Assembly (NCBI GenBank): GCA_036873755.1
Contig: JAVTVY010025351.1
Coordinates: 1 to 64,000, forward strand
Direction: 5' to 3'
Source: Hanleya hanleyi
Lineage: Eukaryota > Mollusca > Polyplacophora > Lepidopleurida > Hanleyidae
DNA: 64,000 nucleotides
Positions 48,892-59,438 of this stretch are shown here, piece after piece (within the stretch, counting starts at the first letter, position 1; each line of letters begins with the position of its first letter). The notes under the pieces were generated by a model. That model worked only from the letters and a program-made list of their open reading frames with translations. It made no database searches and was not told the DNA's origin. A program made the position numbers and the translations under genes.

Positions 48892-49520
48892 TTCAACAAG
48901 CTGAACCCTACTGACATTTAATTTTGTGATGCTTATTCATTGGGATGACGTTCTTCTAATTGTGTACACCATCTGGAAGGAAATTTCTCTAGTCTCAACC
49001 ACATGACTATTGTTGTATATTGACCAAAAAGTCACATGCAACGAGGTAGGCTAGACCAGCGAACAGGTATGGTGCTCCTGTTATCTGGTTTAAACCAGAT
49101 AACAGGAGCACCATAGCTACAGTACAAGCTGTGGAAGTCGCGGTTTGGACCATTTGCGTACACTTCGCCAGCCATAAGAATCGTGTGTCTCCATTATCGC
49201 GGAGCGATATCCAGTACTTTACCGGATTCTGTTCGGCCTTCATCCGGCGGAGAACAGACCCGAGAAATCTGATAAATTACAGGTTTTCATACCAATTCTG
49301 AAACAGATATTGCCTGGGCTTGCAAAATATATAGGTATGTATAACTTTCGTATCATCCAAAAGGTGTGGTGGATCTGAAATTTTGAACAAGTAGTTCATC
49401 ACATGACCTCCTGCAGTTGCCGAAAGTAGGCTGAACATGGATACACACGATCCCAGGGTCAGTCTTACCGCGTATAGATGACCCAGATGGTTACAGGTTG
49501 GCTTTGGACAAGCCATTCAA
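48892..49520 (-). CDS. Possible two-part membrane-protein-like ORF in a repeat context
   Basis: Two minus-strand frames, 49,277-49,516 (MACPKPTCNHLGHLYAVRLT onward) and 49,007-49,243. The second holds two hydrophobic stretches (VAMVLLLSGL and PYLFAGLAYLVACDFLV). A GT lies after DDTK in the first. The stretch starts with TAGTTCAACAAGCTGAACCC, the end of the 26,380 TIR family, so it may belong to a transposon. I do not recognise the protein, and the frame crosses a perfect palindrome, which weakens the case. Confidence 0.2.
49068..49115. repeat. Perfect 48-bp palindrome
   Basis: TATGGTGCTCCTGTTATCTG GTTT and its exact reverse complement with no loop, centred at 49091/49092. Confidence 0.95.
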
Positions 49521-49734
49521 AAGTCCCGTTGAAAAAGGTCAACTTTTCCAGGGAGATAACTCTTGGTGGCGATAGGTGGCGTTGTGGTTATGGATTGCAT
49601 CAGCATTGGCTGGGTGCCAAGTTTTGACCACTATAGTTCTGGCAACCTTTGACCTTGTATTCCTCCGCGGTGATGCGGTCATGTCTGGCGGTAATGCGGT
49701 CTGCCTCCGCGGAGAAAAAATAGTCCCCAGACTT

Positions 49735-50524
49735 CAAATACGCTGCATGGTCCAATTGGGTCGTAGGAGGTATCAGTGTGAAGCATTCGTGAAGGCGCAT
49801 CTGATGGGCTGGGTTGTGGGGTTGTCATTCTGCGCATGCGCGGTAGACAAAGGGTATGGAAATAGACGTTTTGGGGTCTAGGTGGGCCACTAGTGGTCCT
49901 ATGGAGTCGTATGAGGTATCAATGTGAAGCATATGTGAGGGGGCATCTGCCTGGACTAGTGTCTCGGCCGTTGTCAACATTCTGCGCATGCGCAGACAGG
50001 AAATTGTGTGAAAAGGGTATGAAGATAGACGTTTTGGGGTCTAGGTGGGCCACTATGGGTCCTATGGGGTCGTATGAGGTATCAATGTGAAGCAGTCATG
50101 AAGGAGCATCTGCTTGGACTAATGTGTCGTCCGTGTTCAACATTCTGCGCATGCACAGACAGGAAATTGTGGGAAAAGGGAATGGAAATAGACGTTTTGG
50201 GGTTTAGGTGGGCCACTATTGGTCCGATGGAGTCAAGTGAGGTATCAATGTGAAGCACACGTAAGGGAGCATCCGACTGGGTGGATGTGGGGTAGGAATA
50301 TTGTCATTCTGCGCATGCGCAGGCAGGCCGTAGTATGGAAATAGACATTTTGGGGCCGATATGGCCCACTAGTGGTCCAAATGGGTTGTGGGAGGTGTCA
50401 AAGTGAAGCTTTTGTGGGGTAGAGTGAGAATGGCGTGTTTTTTATTGCAAGTCGCGTCAATCTGCGCATGCGCAGTTGAGTGTAGTAAGTAAAGTGGCCA
50501 TTTTGGGGAAGTGAAGGAAGGTAT
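49735..50524. repeat. Tandem ~150-165-bp units with TGCGCATGCGCA, left arm
   Basis: Five units. The 12-mer or a one-base variant occurs at 49,831, 49,983, 50,146, 50,310 and 50,463. Each unit also has ATGGAAATAGACGTTTTGGG, GGTGGGCCACTA and GGTATCAATGTGAAGC. Confidence 0.92.
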
Positions 50525-53500
50525 GGTTTCAAAATTTCTAAGTGTGGACATCGTGGATGTCTCACGTGTCCACTCTTTAATACTTCAGCTTCATTTAGTT
50601 CCGCGTTAACTGGTAACTCATATTCTGTTAACTCGTATGTTGATCTTAGTTGTTCTACTACAAACTGTATTTATTTAGTTTCCTGTAAGGAGTGTGGTCA
50701 ACAGTATGTTGGCAAGACCACCCAAAGACTCCATCTTAGGGTGAACGGTCACAGAAAATCCGTTAGGAAAAAGCAATTGCTTATAGGTAAGCATTTTTCT
50801 GGACCCGACCATGGCTGGGATGACTTTAGTATTCAGATCATAGACGTCGTCTATCCATCTACTAAGGATTCCCCCTTTGGATTTGAGAGAAAAATCCGAG
50901 AGCGGGAATTATTCTGGATGCTAGAACTTGGGTCAGTGTTTCCGTTTGGTTTAAATGATAATGTCAGTGGGTTCGGCAATGCTACAAACCGCCGTTCAAA
51001 TATATCCAACATTACCCACCTATTTAAACCCCATCAACGGAGACATCGCAGCCATGGTTGGCGAAAGTTTAATAGTTCGATGATTCACGATCATATCACT
51101 TTAAATTATTTAGTGGGTTTAACTAACACACCCAATAGTATACATAGCTTACGTACAGTTCTGTATGCGTTACCTCTGAGAGCCTTAGATCAAATAGCCA
51201 GAGATATACAACAATCTGCGTCTTCAGGAAATATAATACCATCAACAATCATTAAAGTATGTCAAGATATAGCGTATTTTCGGTTGTATCGTCCAGTGAA
51301 CATAATCGAAACATCTCAAGGTCGGCTTTTCTTGAAACTCAACTACTTAGATAAATGACTGGACATCATTAATTTACCTCGAATCCTGAATGATCCAGAG
51401 GTACGCAACGCTGTGCCAAACTATTTTAAGTTCACAGAACCTCCTTGCATTTCATATAAGTACACTAAATCTATAGCCACTAAAATATTCAATTACTCCA
51501 ATGCTGTCCAGGAGTTTGACTGGAACTTATACACGTCAGGAGGCTATAGTTGTGATTGTGAATCGTCGAACTTTATCTATACACCATGCAAACATATTGT
51601 GACTGGTGACCTTGATGTGGTGAATGATAAGGATCTGAAATTACTCCTGATGAAAGGACCTAAATATAGAGAGCCAAGAAGAATAAATCTGAAGGCCGAC
51701 CAGAAGATAGTCCTGTCTGCATTGGAACAGTACGTTATTGATTGTCTAAGCGAGAAAAAGTTGAACCTACAGTACTCGCTGATTGGCTGGACCTCACCAA
51801 GAGCAAGGTCGTTGAAACAATCCGCCATATTGACAGAAGTACTCTTCCCCAAGCAAAACAAGTACTGAGAAACCTCAATTCGCAAGAAGTTCTAGCAAAT
51901 CTCCAGAATAAATTCGTCATAGTCCCAGCAGACAAAGCTCCGAATAATATAATATTCATATGTAAATATTACTATTACCAGGTGCTGGTTAAAGAATTGA
52001 GTGTTGACATATCTTCATCAAATACGTCTACTTACTCCCAAACTGCATTTACTCTGGAAGATTTATTTAACAATCACAAAAAGTTTCTCAGGGAAAGAGG
52101 TATTTGTCTTTCAACCAATCATAACGACATACCAAAAATATACTGGACTCCCAAAATGCATAAATCACCATACAAAGCTAGATTCATAGCTGGCTCTAGA
52201 AGCTGCACCACCAAGCTTCTTTCAACCCTATTGACGAGGGCCCTTCAGGAGGTAAAAGCATTTTGGGAAAGGTATTGCGCCATTATTTCTAAGAACTCTG
52301 GCGTTGAATGTATGTGGATATTGAAAAACTCAAAATGTCTTACAGAAGAACTTGATGCTAAAGGTCACATACCGTACAGACATGTATCCACATGGGATTT
52401 CTCGACTCTCTATACTACAATCCCTCATCAGGACCTTATTGACCGTCTAAGTTCATTAATAGTGTCTGTGTTCAAGAAAACGTAGATATATTAATGTCAG
52501 AAGCCATAAAGCATTCTTTAGCTCTACTACATACAAGAGATATCATTCATGGGATGTTTCTTTGTTTATAGAGTTGCTTGAATTTCTCATTAAAAATATC
52601 TATGTGAAATTTGGCAACACAATATATCAGCAGCATATAGGTATTCCAATGGGTAATAATTGTGCACCCCTGTTGGCTGACCTGTAGCTGTTCTCTTATG
52701 AATATGACTATATGCAGGCGCTTTCAAAAACCGATCCATTCAAAGCCCGTTCCTTCTCATTCACCAAACGCTATATAGACGATCTTCTCGTTGTGGATAA
52801 TCGCTATATAAATGACGCAGTGAAGGATATATATCCACCTTCACTGGATTTGAAGGAAACTACAGATAGCCCTACAGCCACATCATATTTAGATCTATAT
52901 CTCTATAAAAATGAAGCGGGCATTCTCTCGTCGACTTTATGACAAAAGAGATGATTACAATTTCGACATCGTAAACTATCCCTTTCTGGACAGTAATATT
53001 CCAGTGGGACCTGCATATGGCGTATACATATCTCGCTTAGTAGCATTTGCTAGATCCTGTGTTAAATGTGACGATTTTAATCAACGTCACAAAACACTGG
53101 TGCAGAAATTTAAAAAACAGGGCTATTCCACCAAGCGCCTACACTCAAAGTTTCTCAAATTTGGCGATACATATCGCATGCTGATAGAACGTAGCGTGCA
53201 AGATCTATGGCGCTACGTTTCGTAACTTGTGTCTAATTCCGCTTAACCCGGGGCTAGGGGCCGTATGACCCATGTACTTCAAGAACCTCATGGTACTCAT
53301 ATGAACAGTCACAATCAAAGCGTGACTGAGATACATTATTCTTTAGATGATGACTTTACAACGAATATTATGGATTAAGAATACTGATCAGCGATACGGA
53401 TTTGATATTTTTGGAACATCATGATGTCTTGCCGGCATCATTGAAAACTGTTGACCGCTTCTCTCTTGCAGGAAACAAGCCTATGTTTATGTATACTATG

Positions 53501-53625
53501 ATTGTCTTTTGAATTTGGTGCTAATACTGTTATATGGAAAATGGAATAGGTCTTTGGATTATGGACGCGGATATTCTCTAATTGACGACGGCTGGATTAT
53601 GAATGACGGACTAGACGCTTGTAAT
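50525..53625 (+). mobile_element. Penelope-like retroelement, Naiad type, inserted in the left arm
   Basis: The insertion limits come from the other palindrome arm. There GGAAGGTATTTGGTGTAGAG is continuous, whereas here GGAAGGTAT (ending 50,524) and TTGGTGTAGAG (from 53,626) are 3.1 kb apart. The insert is plus-strand and appears 5'-truncated, because it begins inside the zinc-binding segment next to GIY-YIG. About 400 bp of 3' sequence follow the last coding frame. No clear long duplication. Confidence 0.85.
50549..53225 (+). pseudogene. GIY-YIG-RT polyprotein of a Naiad-like Penelope element
   Basis: GIY-YIG comes first: a Cys/His cluster CGHRGCLTC, then CIYLVSCKECGQQYVGKTTQ. Next is a ~300-residue linker with a second Cys/His cluster (SCDCES...CKHIV). 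Then the reverse transcriptase: SPYKARFIAGSR, DFSTLYTTIPH, GIPMGNNCAPLLADL and RYIDDLL, the YxDD catalytic box. Having the nuclease ahead of the RT is the permuted order described for Naiad/Chlamys elements; classical Penelope has it behind. It is broken by a TGA at 51,356, frame changes near 51,775, 52,485 and ~52,925, and a TAG after LADL at ~52,685. This copy cannot make the full protein. Confidence 0.82.
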
Positions 53626-54110
53626 TTGGTGTAGAGATGGACCACTATTGCTCCGAATGCATCGTGTGGGGTGTCATTTTGTAGCTCTCGGGGCGTAGAC
53701 CCCGATTTGAAGGATGTCCATTCCATCTGTGATGTCATCGGTGACGTCATCAGCACGAGTATTAGCCAAAGTGGGCATTTTGGGGAAGTAAAGGAAGGTA
53801 TTTGGTGTAGAGATGGACCACAATTGGTCTGAATGTGTCGTGGGAGGTGTTATTTTGTAGCTCTCGGGGAGTAGAACCCGATTTGAGGTATATTCACGTC
53901 ACCTGTGACGTCATCGGTAACGTCATCAGTAGGAGTAGTAGCCAAAGCGGGCATTTTGGGAGTGTGGAGGAAGATGTTTTGGGGTAGAAATGGACCATCC
54001 TTTGTCCGAATGCGTCGTGTGAAGTGGCATCTTGTAGCAACGCCCGCCAACGCGAAGCTGAACGCTTCAACCCCCTGGTGAATTAGCCCAAAAGCTCTGA
54101 TTTTCATGGA
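53626..54110. repeat. Repeat units with CRE sites, left arm
   Basis: Two to three ~170-bp units share GTAGAGATGGACCA, GGGGTGTCATTTTGTAGCTC and GCATTTTGGG. TGACGTCA lies at 53,742 and 53,906, with near-matches beside each. The mirror block is 60,446-60,870 (TGACGTCA at 60,574 and 60,738). Confidence 0.85.
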
Positions 54111-54454
54111 ATTGTCACTAATTCATTGGAAATGCAGTGACGCCCGTCAACGTCCGCCTTAACTCCCTAGCATAACGCCTTGACGCCATGATATAGACAG
54201 ACGAGAGAAAAACAACAACAACAACAAGGATGACAGGTGAGAGAACAACAACAACAAGTTTTCATATAGTTTATTCTCCCCAATGTTACATCATACTCAC
54301 GCTGGGGGAGCCACGTTGGGTATGTTTACAATTCGAGAAGACTCTTGTCCAATCAGAGACCGCCATTTGGCGCTGTATCTGTCATATTCGTTCTTGTCCA
54401 ATCAGAAGCCGTCCTTAAGAAAGTCCCATCTTCGGCCATGTTCGGTCTCACCCG

Positions 54455-55032
54455 TTTGTTCTAATCGTCGTCGGACAGGCCTGGATATTGTTCGGGCAGC
54501 ATGTCCTGAAACAGTTGTTTGCGCATTCTGATCGCATTTTCCAGGGCGTCGGTGGGTGGTAGCCCCATATTCTCTTCCAAGTGACGCTTGGTCTTCATGA
54601 TGGACTTGTGCGTGGGGTCGCCTTTCATTTCAAGCGTAGCAAGGTATACTGTTCATAGATCGCCATGGCTGTTTTCCTGACGCAGGGGCGCATTTGGGTG
54701 TACGCCTGTTGTAAGTTATCCTGTCCCGCGTCCTCGATCGCTGCAGCGTGAGTATTGATAGCTGCTGTCACAATACGATCCCAAAAGGTAGGTTCTGCTT
54801 CACTTTCCTGGGATGTAGGCTGACTATCTGAGGTCAAGCTCTCAGTATCAGTAGACAGACTGTCAGCAATCTCTGTTTCGGTATCAGTCGATACACTCTC
54901 AGCGGTCTCTGTATCAGCATCCGCCTCAACGGACTTCTCGGAGTTTTCAATCCCATGTATATTTTTCTGGTTTCGCATCATATCGTAATGTCTGGTGAAC
55001 GTGCGTTCACACTCAGAACAAGTATAAGCCAT
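54455..55032 (-). pseudogene. C2H2 finger plus acidic plus small helical domain ORF, left-arm copy
   Basis: Translation from MAYTCSECERTFTRHYDMM. A single C2H2-like finger has its first zinc His replaced by Asn (AAC; the other arm has CAC). An acidic Thr/Asp/Glu repeat (TDTETEIADSLSTDTES) follows, then WDRIVTAAINTHAAAI and RKTAMAIYEQY. A one-base deletion near 54,640 (CTACGC versus CTACCGC on the other arm) ends the frame early at 54,625; the remaining domain continues out of frame. No enzymatic motif. Proteins of this layout accompany Polinton-like ATPases in invertebrate genomes, by my recollection. Confidence 0.65.
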
Positions 55033-55270
55033 GTTGACGGTTGAACGTCGACTGTGCGTGTTTTGGGAATACACTTGCTTTCATAGACAGTAACGCCCGC
55101 CAACGCCCACTGTTATGCCTTAACGCCCTATCTGTACGCCTTAACGCTCGTCTCAACGCTTTAACACACTTTCTTAACGCTTTAACGTCGTTTAATGATG
55201 CGTTCGAACAAATGTTGCTTTTGTGCTATTGCTCTGACATACGCCGCTTTCCAATTCATGCCCGAGGTTT

Positions 55271-56415
55271 TCAACATTCACGCTGTTTTTTCGATTCCCT
55301 ATGGACCGCATCCTTATCCAACAATTTCATATGTGTCACGAGGTCGACATACTGCTGACGTAAAGCCCGTCGTAATCTGGGTGCCAATCTGTTATGGGCT
55401 AAAATTGCGGCTTCTTTTTTCGAATATCCTTTGTGTTGAAACTTGTTTTCTGTGGCCCTCAACGTCTTGCCCATCTCGGCGTCCATACTTTCTTTGAACA
55501 AATCCTTCCATAGCCTCGAGTTCACATTATGTTCATTCCCTTGTATGGATTCGGGTTGGTCCTTCACGGTTGGGTGATATTCCGGGACTGATGGTATGAA
55601 GCGGACCAGCTGTATGTGGGTGGGTTGCTGCTGCTGCTCTGCCAGGAGTGGACTCGGCGGATGGTGTAGGGGTATATGACGTTGCGGTGATCCTTCGCCG
55701 GGTAACAGGTGGGTCGTCAGCCGACGATCTTCGGGGGTATGGGCTTTTAAATCTACGAACAGGTAGCCGTACGGACGACTTGTCGCCCCTTGAAACGCCT
55801 GCATGAAATGGTCGATGTTCTGAGGATAAATTCGACTACCAACACACGGGTGTGTGCTCTGTCAATGGGATTGGAGAACAACACAAAGTATTGGCAGTTC
55901 AAGGCAATATCTCTGGACGCCTTCCCTTGAGGAAAGAGATTCTGGGTCAAATAGATGATGGACAGATTCCGATGATGGGATCATTTAGTAAACAAGTCGG
56001 CGATGTGTGAATTGTCCTTGGCCGCACTCATCAGATCATCTAGCACTACCACATTGGTCTGCTCGGGGTCAAAGTAATACGGTTCGTTTATGTCGTGGGG
56101 AATTCCTGGGACGAAGCTCACATTCTGTAACCTCGTAGTTTCGTAGGCGGGCTGCCATTGGCTATAACACCAAACAACACGTGTCGGAGCTGGGGTTGCC
56201 ACACCTTCCTCTAAGAACTTCATCACCCAGGACGTCTTTCCACATGCCGTAGGGCCGCTCACCGTCATCGTATAGGGATGCTCTACTGCTCTTGTTGGAC
56301 CTATAGCGGGACTCGGCTGTGTCTCTTGGTTGTGTTTGCGTTGAATGTGCCTGAGCATACTATCGCGACGAGAGAAGGTTCTCTGACAGAACGTACACGT
56401 ACACGACATGTTCAT
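55271..56415 (-). pseudogene. C2H2 finger-packaging ATPase, left-arm copy, with fused small domain
   Basis: Starts MNMSCTCTFCQRTFSRR. The finger is C7, C10, H23, H28. The P-loop GPTACGKT (residues 54-61) is intact and the Walker B-like NVVVLDDLM follows. The ORF stops at a TGA (55,981) just after LFTK, continues in another frame with LTQNLFPQGKASRDIALNC, and then shifts near 55,810 to FQGATSRPYGYLFVDLKAHT. After the ATPase comes a Pro/Gln-rich linker and a helical domain (EAAILAHNRLAPRLRRALRQ). The ATPase is of the type carried by Polintons/adintovirus-like elements for DNA packaging. At least two breaks, so not functional as it stands. Confidence 0.7.
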
Positions 56416-56464
56416 CAGTCGACCAATACATATGGACTGATGAGGGACACATGTCCATTCCTAT

Positions 56465-56530
56465 ATTTACAGACACTACCACCACCACCACCACCACCAC
56501 ACACCACCACCATCACCACCGGGCGTTGAC
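56465..56530. repeat. CCA microsatellite, left arm
   Basis: CACCACCACCACCACC runs, mirrored as GGTGGTGGTG at 56,842-56,905 in the other arm. The palindrome centre and two ATPase starts lie on either side. Confidence 0.85.
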
Positions 56531-56628
56531 GGGCGTCAACGCCCAATCGTGGTGGTAGCTCCCGTGTGGCAGAGCTCTTGGATCGGAGCTCTTGGAGCTC
56601 AAAGCTTGTGGAGCTCAGAGCTCGGAAA

Positions 56629-56751
56629 TGACGTCATCGCATACATGCGCGCGTACCTGTGCTGCACCCTGTACCCTATATCCCGTAGGGAATAGGGTAA
56701 ACCAGGGTGCGGGTGCAGCACAGGTACGCGCGCATGCATGCGATGACGTCA
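56629..56751. promoter_or_regulatory. Palindrome centre with paired TGACGTCA sites, putative bidirectional promoter
   Basis: TGACGTCA at 56,629 and 56,744 flank the centre (TACCCTATATCCCGTAGGGA). The first ORFs of both arms start ~215-270 bp outside the sites and point away from each other. A shared central promoter is an inference from this geometry. Confidence 0.45.
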
Positions 56752-56959
56752 TTTCCGAGCTCTGAGCTCCACAAGCTTTGAGCTCAAGAGCTCCGATCCA
56801 TGAGCTCTGCCACACGGGAGCTACCACGCCCTTCAACGCCCGGTGGTGGTGTTGATGGTGTGTGGGGGTGGTGGTGGTGGTGTGTGATGGTGGTGGTGGT
56901 GTCTGTAAATATAGGAATGAACATGTGTCCCTCATCAGTCCATATGAATTGGTCGACTG

Positions 56960-57261
56960 ATGAACATGTCGTGTACGTGTACGTTCTGTCAGAGAACCTT
57001 CTCTCGTCGCGATAGTATGCTTAGGCACATTCAACGCAAACACAACCAAGAGACACAGCCGAGTCCCGCTATAGGACCAACAAGAGCAGTAGAGCATCCC
57101 TATACGATGACGATGAGCGGTCCTACGGTATGTGGAAACACGTCCTGGGTGATGAAGTTCTTAGAGGAAGGTGTGGCAACCCCAGCTCCGACACGTGTTG
57201 TTTGGTGTTATAGCCAATGGCAGCCCGCCTACGAAACTACAAGGTTACGGAATGTGAGCTT
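56960..57261 (+). pseudogene. C2H2 finger-ATPase, right-arm copy, truncated
   Basis: Mirror of the left copy up to ETTRLRNVSF, then cut by the LINE fragment. The P-loop reads GPTVCGNT: the essential Lys of Walker A is Asn (AAC), so even the remaining part could not bind nucleotide normally. The finger residues are intact. Confidence 0.8.
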
Positions 57262-58766
57262 CAGTCGGGCTTCATCCCTGGTGATTGTACTGTATACCAG
57301 CTTGTTGATATTTATGATTTTATCTGTAAGGCCTTTGATAATCACAATGATGTTCGTTCCATTTTCTTTGACATTAGCAAAGCCTTCGACATAAAGGCCT
57401 CTTACATAAATTAAATGCTGTTGAATTAGAGGCAAGCTGCTTGACTGGTTCAAAAGTTATCTTTGTGATCGAAAGCAATTTGTTACTCTTGCTGGCACTA
57501 AATCACCACCGTCAACGGTTCCTGCTGGGGTTCCTCAGGGTTCTGTACTGGGTCCGCTTCTGTTTTTACTTTACATAAATGACATTGTTTTAGACATCCG
57601 TTCAAATATTCGGTTATTCGCTGATGATACTTCCATGTACATTGTTGTCGAGGACCCCATCCTATCAGCAGAAATTCTTAACTCTGATCTGGATAAAATA
57701 AAAAACTTAGTCAAATTTAGTCCAGAAAAATCTGAATCAATGAATTTCAGTCTAAAACACACACACTTTAATCGGCCTGACCTGACTTTTGGCGACAGTG
57801 TTTTAACTGAAGTCAACGAGCATAAACACGTGGGTGTCCATCTGATGTCAACGGGCCAATGGAAGTCTCACATCGAAGCGATATTTAGTAAAGTTAGTCC
57901 CATGATCAATTGCTTGAGATGTCTAAAATATCGACTCTCTAGAAAATCATTAGAAACGCTATATTCTTCATTTATACTCCCTATATTCGACTATGCAGAT
58001 GTTGTATGGAGCAGCTGCACGGAGGAGAAATTGACTCTATTAGAGAAGCTACAGCTGGACGCCCTTAGAACCATATGTGGAGCTGTCTCGCGGGACTAGT
58101 CATAATTCCATTTATAAAGAAACAGGATTTATTCCCCTGAGGGAACGAAGAAACCGTCATAAGCTCCAGGAATTTTATAAAATGGTAAATAACATTTGTC
58201 CTTCGTACCTCTCAGCTCTAGTCCCGCGGAGAGTCTCACATAGGTGTGAATACCCATTACGTAATACATCGGATCTGTCCATTCCATTTTGTAAAACCCA
58301 GCTTTATTCTAGCTCCTTTATTCCCTCTACGTCTAGAATGTGGAATGACCTGAGTGATGAAACCAGGAACGCCCCGAGTTACACCTCTTTCAAAAAACGA
58401 CTGAGCCGCGACGACAATAAATGTCCAAAATATTTTTATTCCGTATCCAGAAACGGACAAGTACTACACGCTAAACTGCGACTTCAATGTAGCGAGCTTA
58501 ACGCCCATAAATTTAATAGATTCATAGACGATTCTCCTGCGTGCAGCTGCGGTTTTTATTATGAAGACGCCAACCATTTTCTTTTTCATTATCCATTACA
58601 TGTAGATTTGCGACGAACTATGCTGAACCATATTACTAAATATATTAAATTCCCTACATGCAGCACCCTATTATTCGGCAGTGATGAACTTAAGTTTGAA
58701 GCAAATGAAGATATATTTTTAAAAGTGCAACAATATTTAATAGATTCACATCGGTTTGTTACCTAA
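57262..58766 (+). pseudogene. LINE reverse transcriptase, C-terminal two thirds
   Basis: Visible RT motifs in order: SGFIPGDCTVYQLVDIYD, FFDISKAFD, VPAGVPQGSVLGPLLFLLYI and FADDTSMY (the catalytic [YF]xDD as FADD), then thumb sequence and a C-terminal Cys/His knuckle CSCGFYYEDANHFLFHYPLH. Frame changes occur near 57,405 and 58,080. The 5' endonuclease part is absent. Motif style suits the CR1/L2/jockey group; I cannot narrow it further. Confidence 0.75.
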
Positions 58767-59081
58767 CATCCTAAGCTTCTAACCAATTTTGTCGGAATGT
58801 CATTTACCATCCCTTATTAATTAGCATCATGCTTTAATTACGCGCGTAATATATTATTGCTAGACACACGGTAATTATTATCGTTGAAGTACACCAACTA
58901 AGGTCTAATTTTTTCAACTTTTGGCAGTATTGTTATATTATTATTTTCTTTGCACTATCAATTCTGTTATATATGTTCCGCCATCTTCATATGTATAATA
59001 TACCAACGGCTTCGGAAGCGGCGTTTATATAGCCTTGCCCTGTTCGCCTATCCTTGACTTAATAAAAATATTGTTTAAACC
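57262..59081 (+). mobile_element. 5'-truncated LINE fragment replacing ~0.7 kb of the right arm
   Basis: Left limit: GAATGTGAGCTTC is shared with the other arm, then the LINE begins. Right limit: ATTGGCACCCAGA resumes arm sequence. The other arm has ~724 bp (about 55,389-56,112) between these points that is missing here. The end is A/T-rich (TTAATAAAAATATTG) with no target duplication. Confidence 0.8.
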
Positions 59082-59289
59082 ATTGGCACCCAGACTACGA
59101 CGGGCTTTACGTCAGCAGTATGTCGACCTCGTGACACATATGAAATTGTTGGATAAGGATGCGGTTCATATGGGAATCGAAAAAACAGCGTCGATGTTGA
59201 AAACCTTGGGCATGAACTGGAAAGTGGCGTATGTCAGAGCAATAGCACAAAAGCAACATTTGTTCGAACGTAGCATTAAACGACGTTAA
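59082..59289 (+). pseudogene. Small helical domain downstream of the ATPase, right-arm remnant
   Basis: PRLRRALRQQYVDLVTHMKL followed by LDKDAVHMGIEKTASMLKTL and AIAQKQHLFERSIKRR. It is the mirror of the end of the left-arm fused ORF, but here the frame runs on to a natural-looking end, whereas the left copy is cut after VHRESKKQ by a frame change. Confidence 0.65.
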
Positions 59290-59438
59290 AGCGTTAAGAA
59301 AGTGTGTTAAAGCGTTGAGACGAGCGTTAAGGCGTACAGATAGGGCGTTAAGGCATAACAGTGGGCGTTGGCGGGCGTTACTGTCTATGAAAGCAAGTGT
59401 ATTCCCAAAAGAAGCACAGTCAACGTTCAACCGTCAAC

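Noticed and set aside
49576..49881. Plus-strand ORF over the left repeat block
   Set aside because: Lies on tandem repeat units of the palindrome; no recognisable protein, and the mirrored block has no equivalent open frame.
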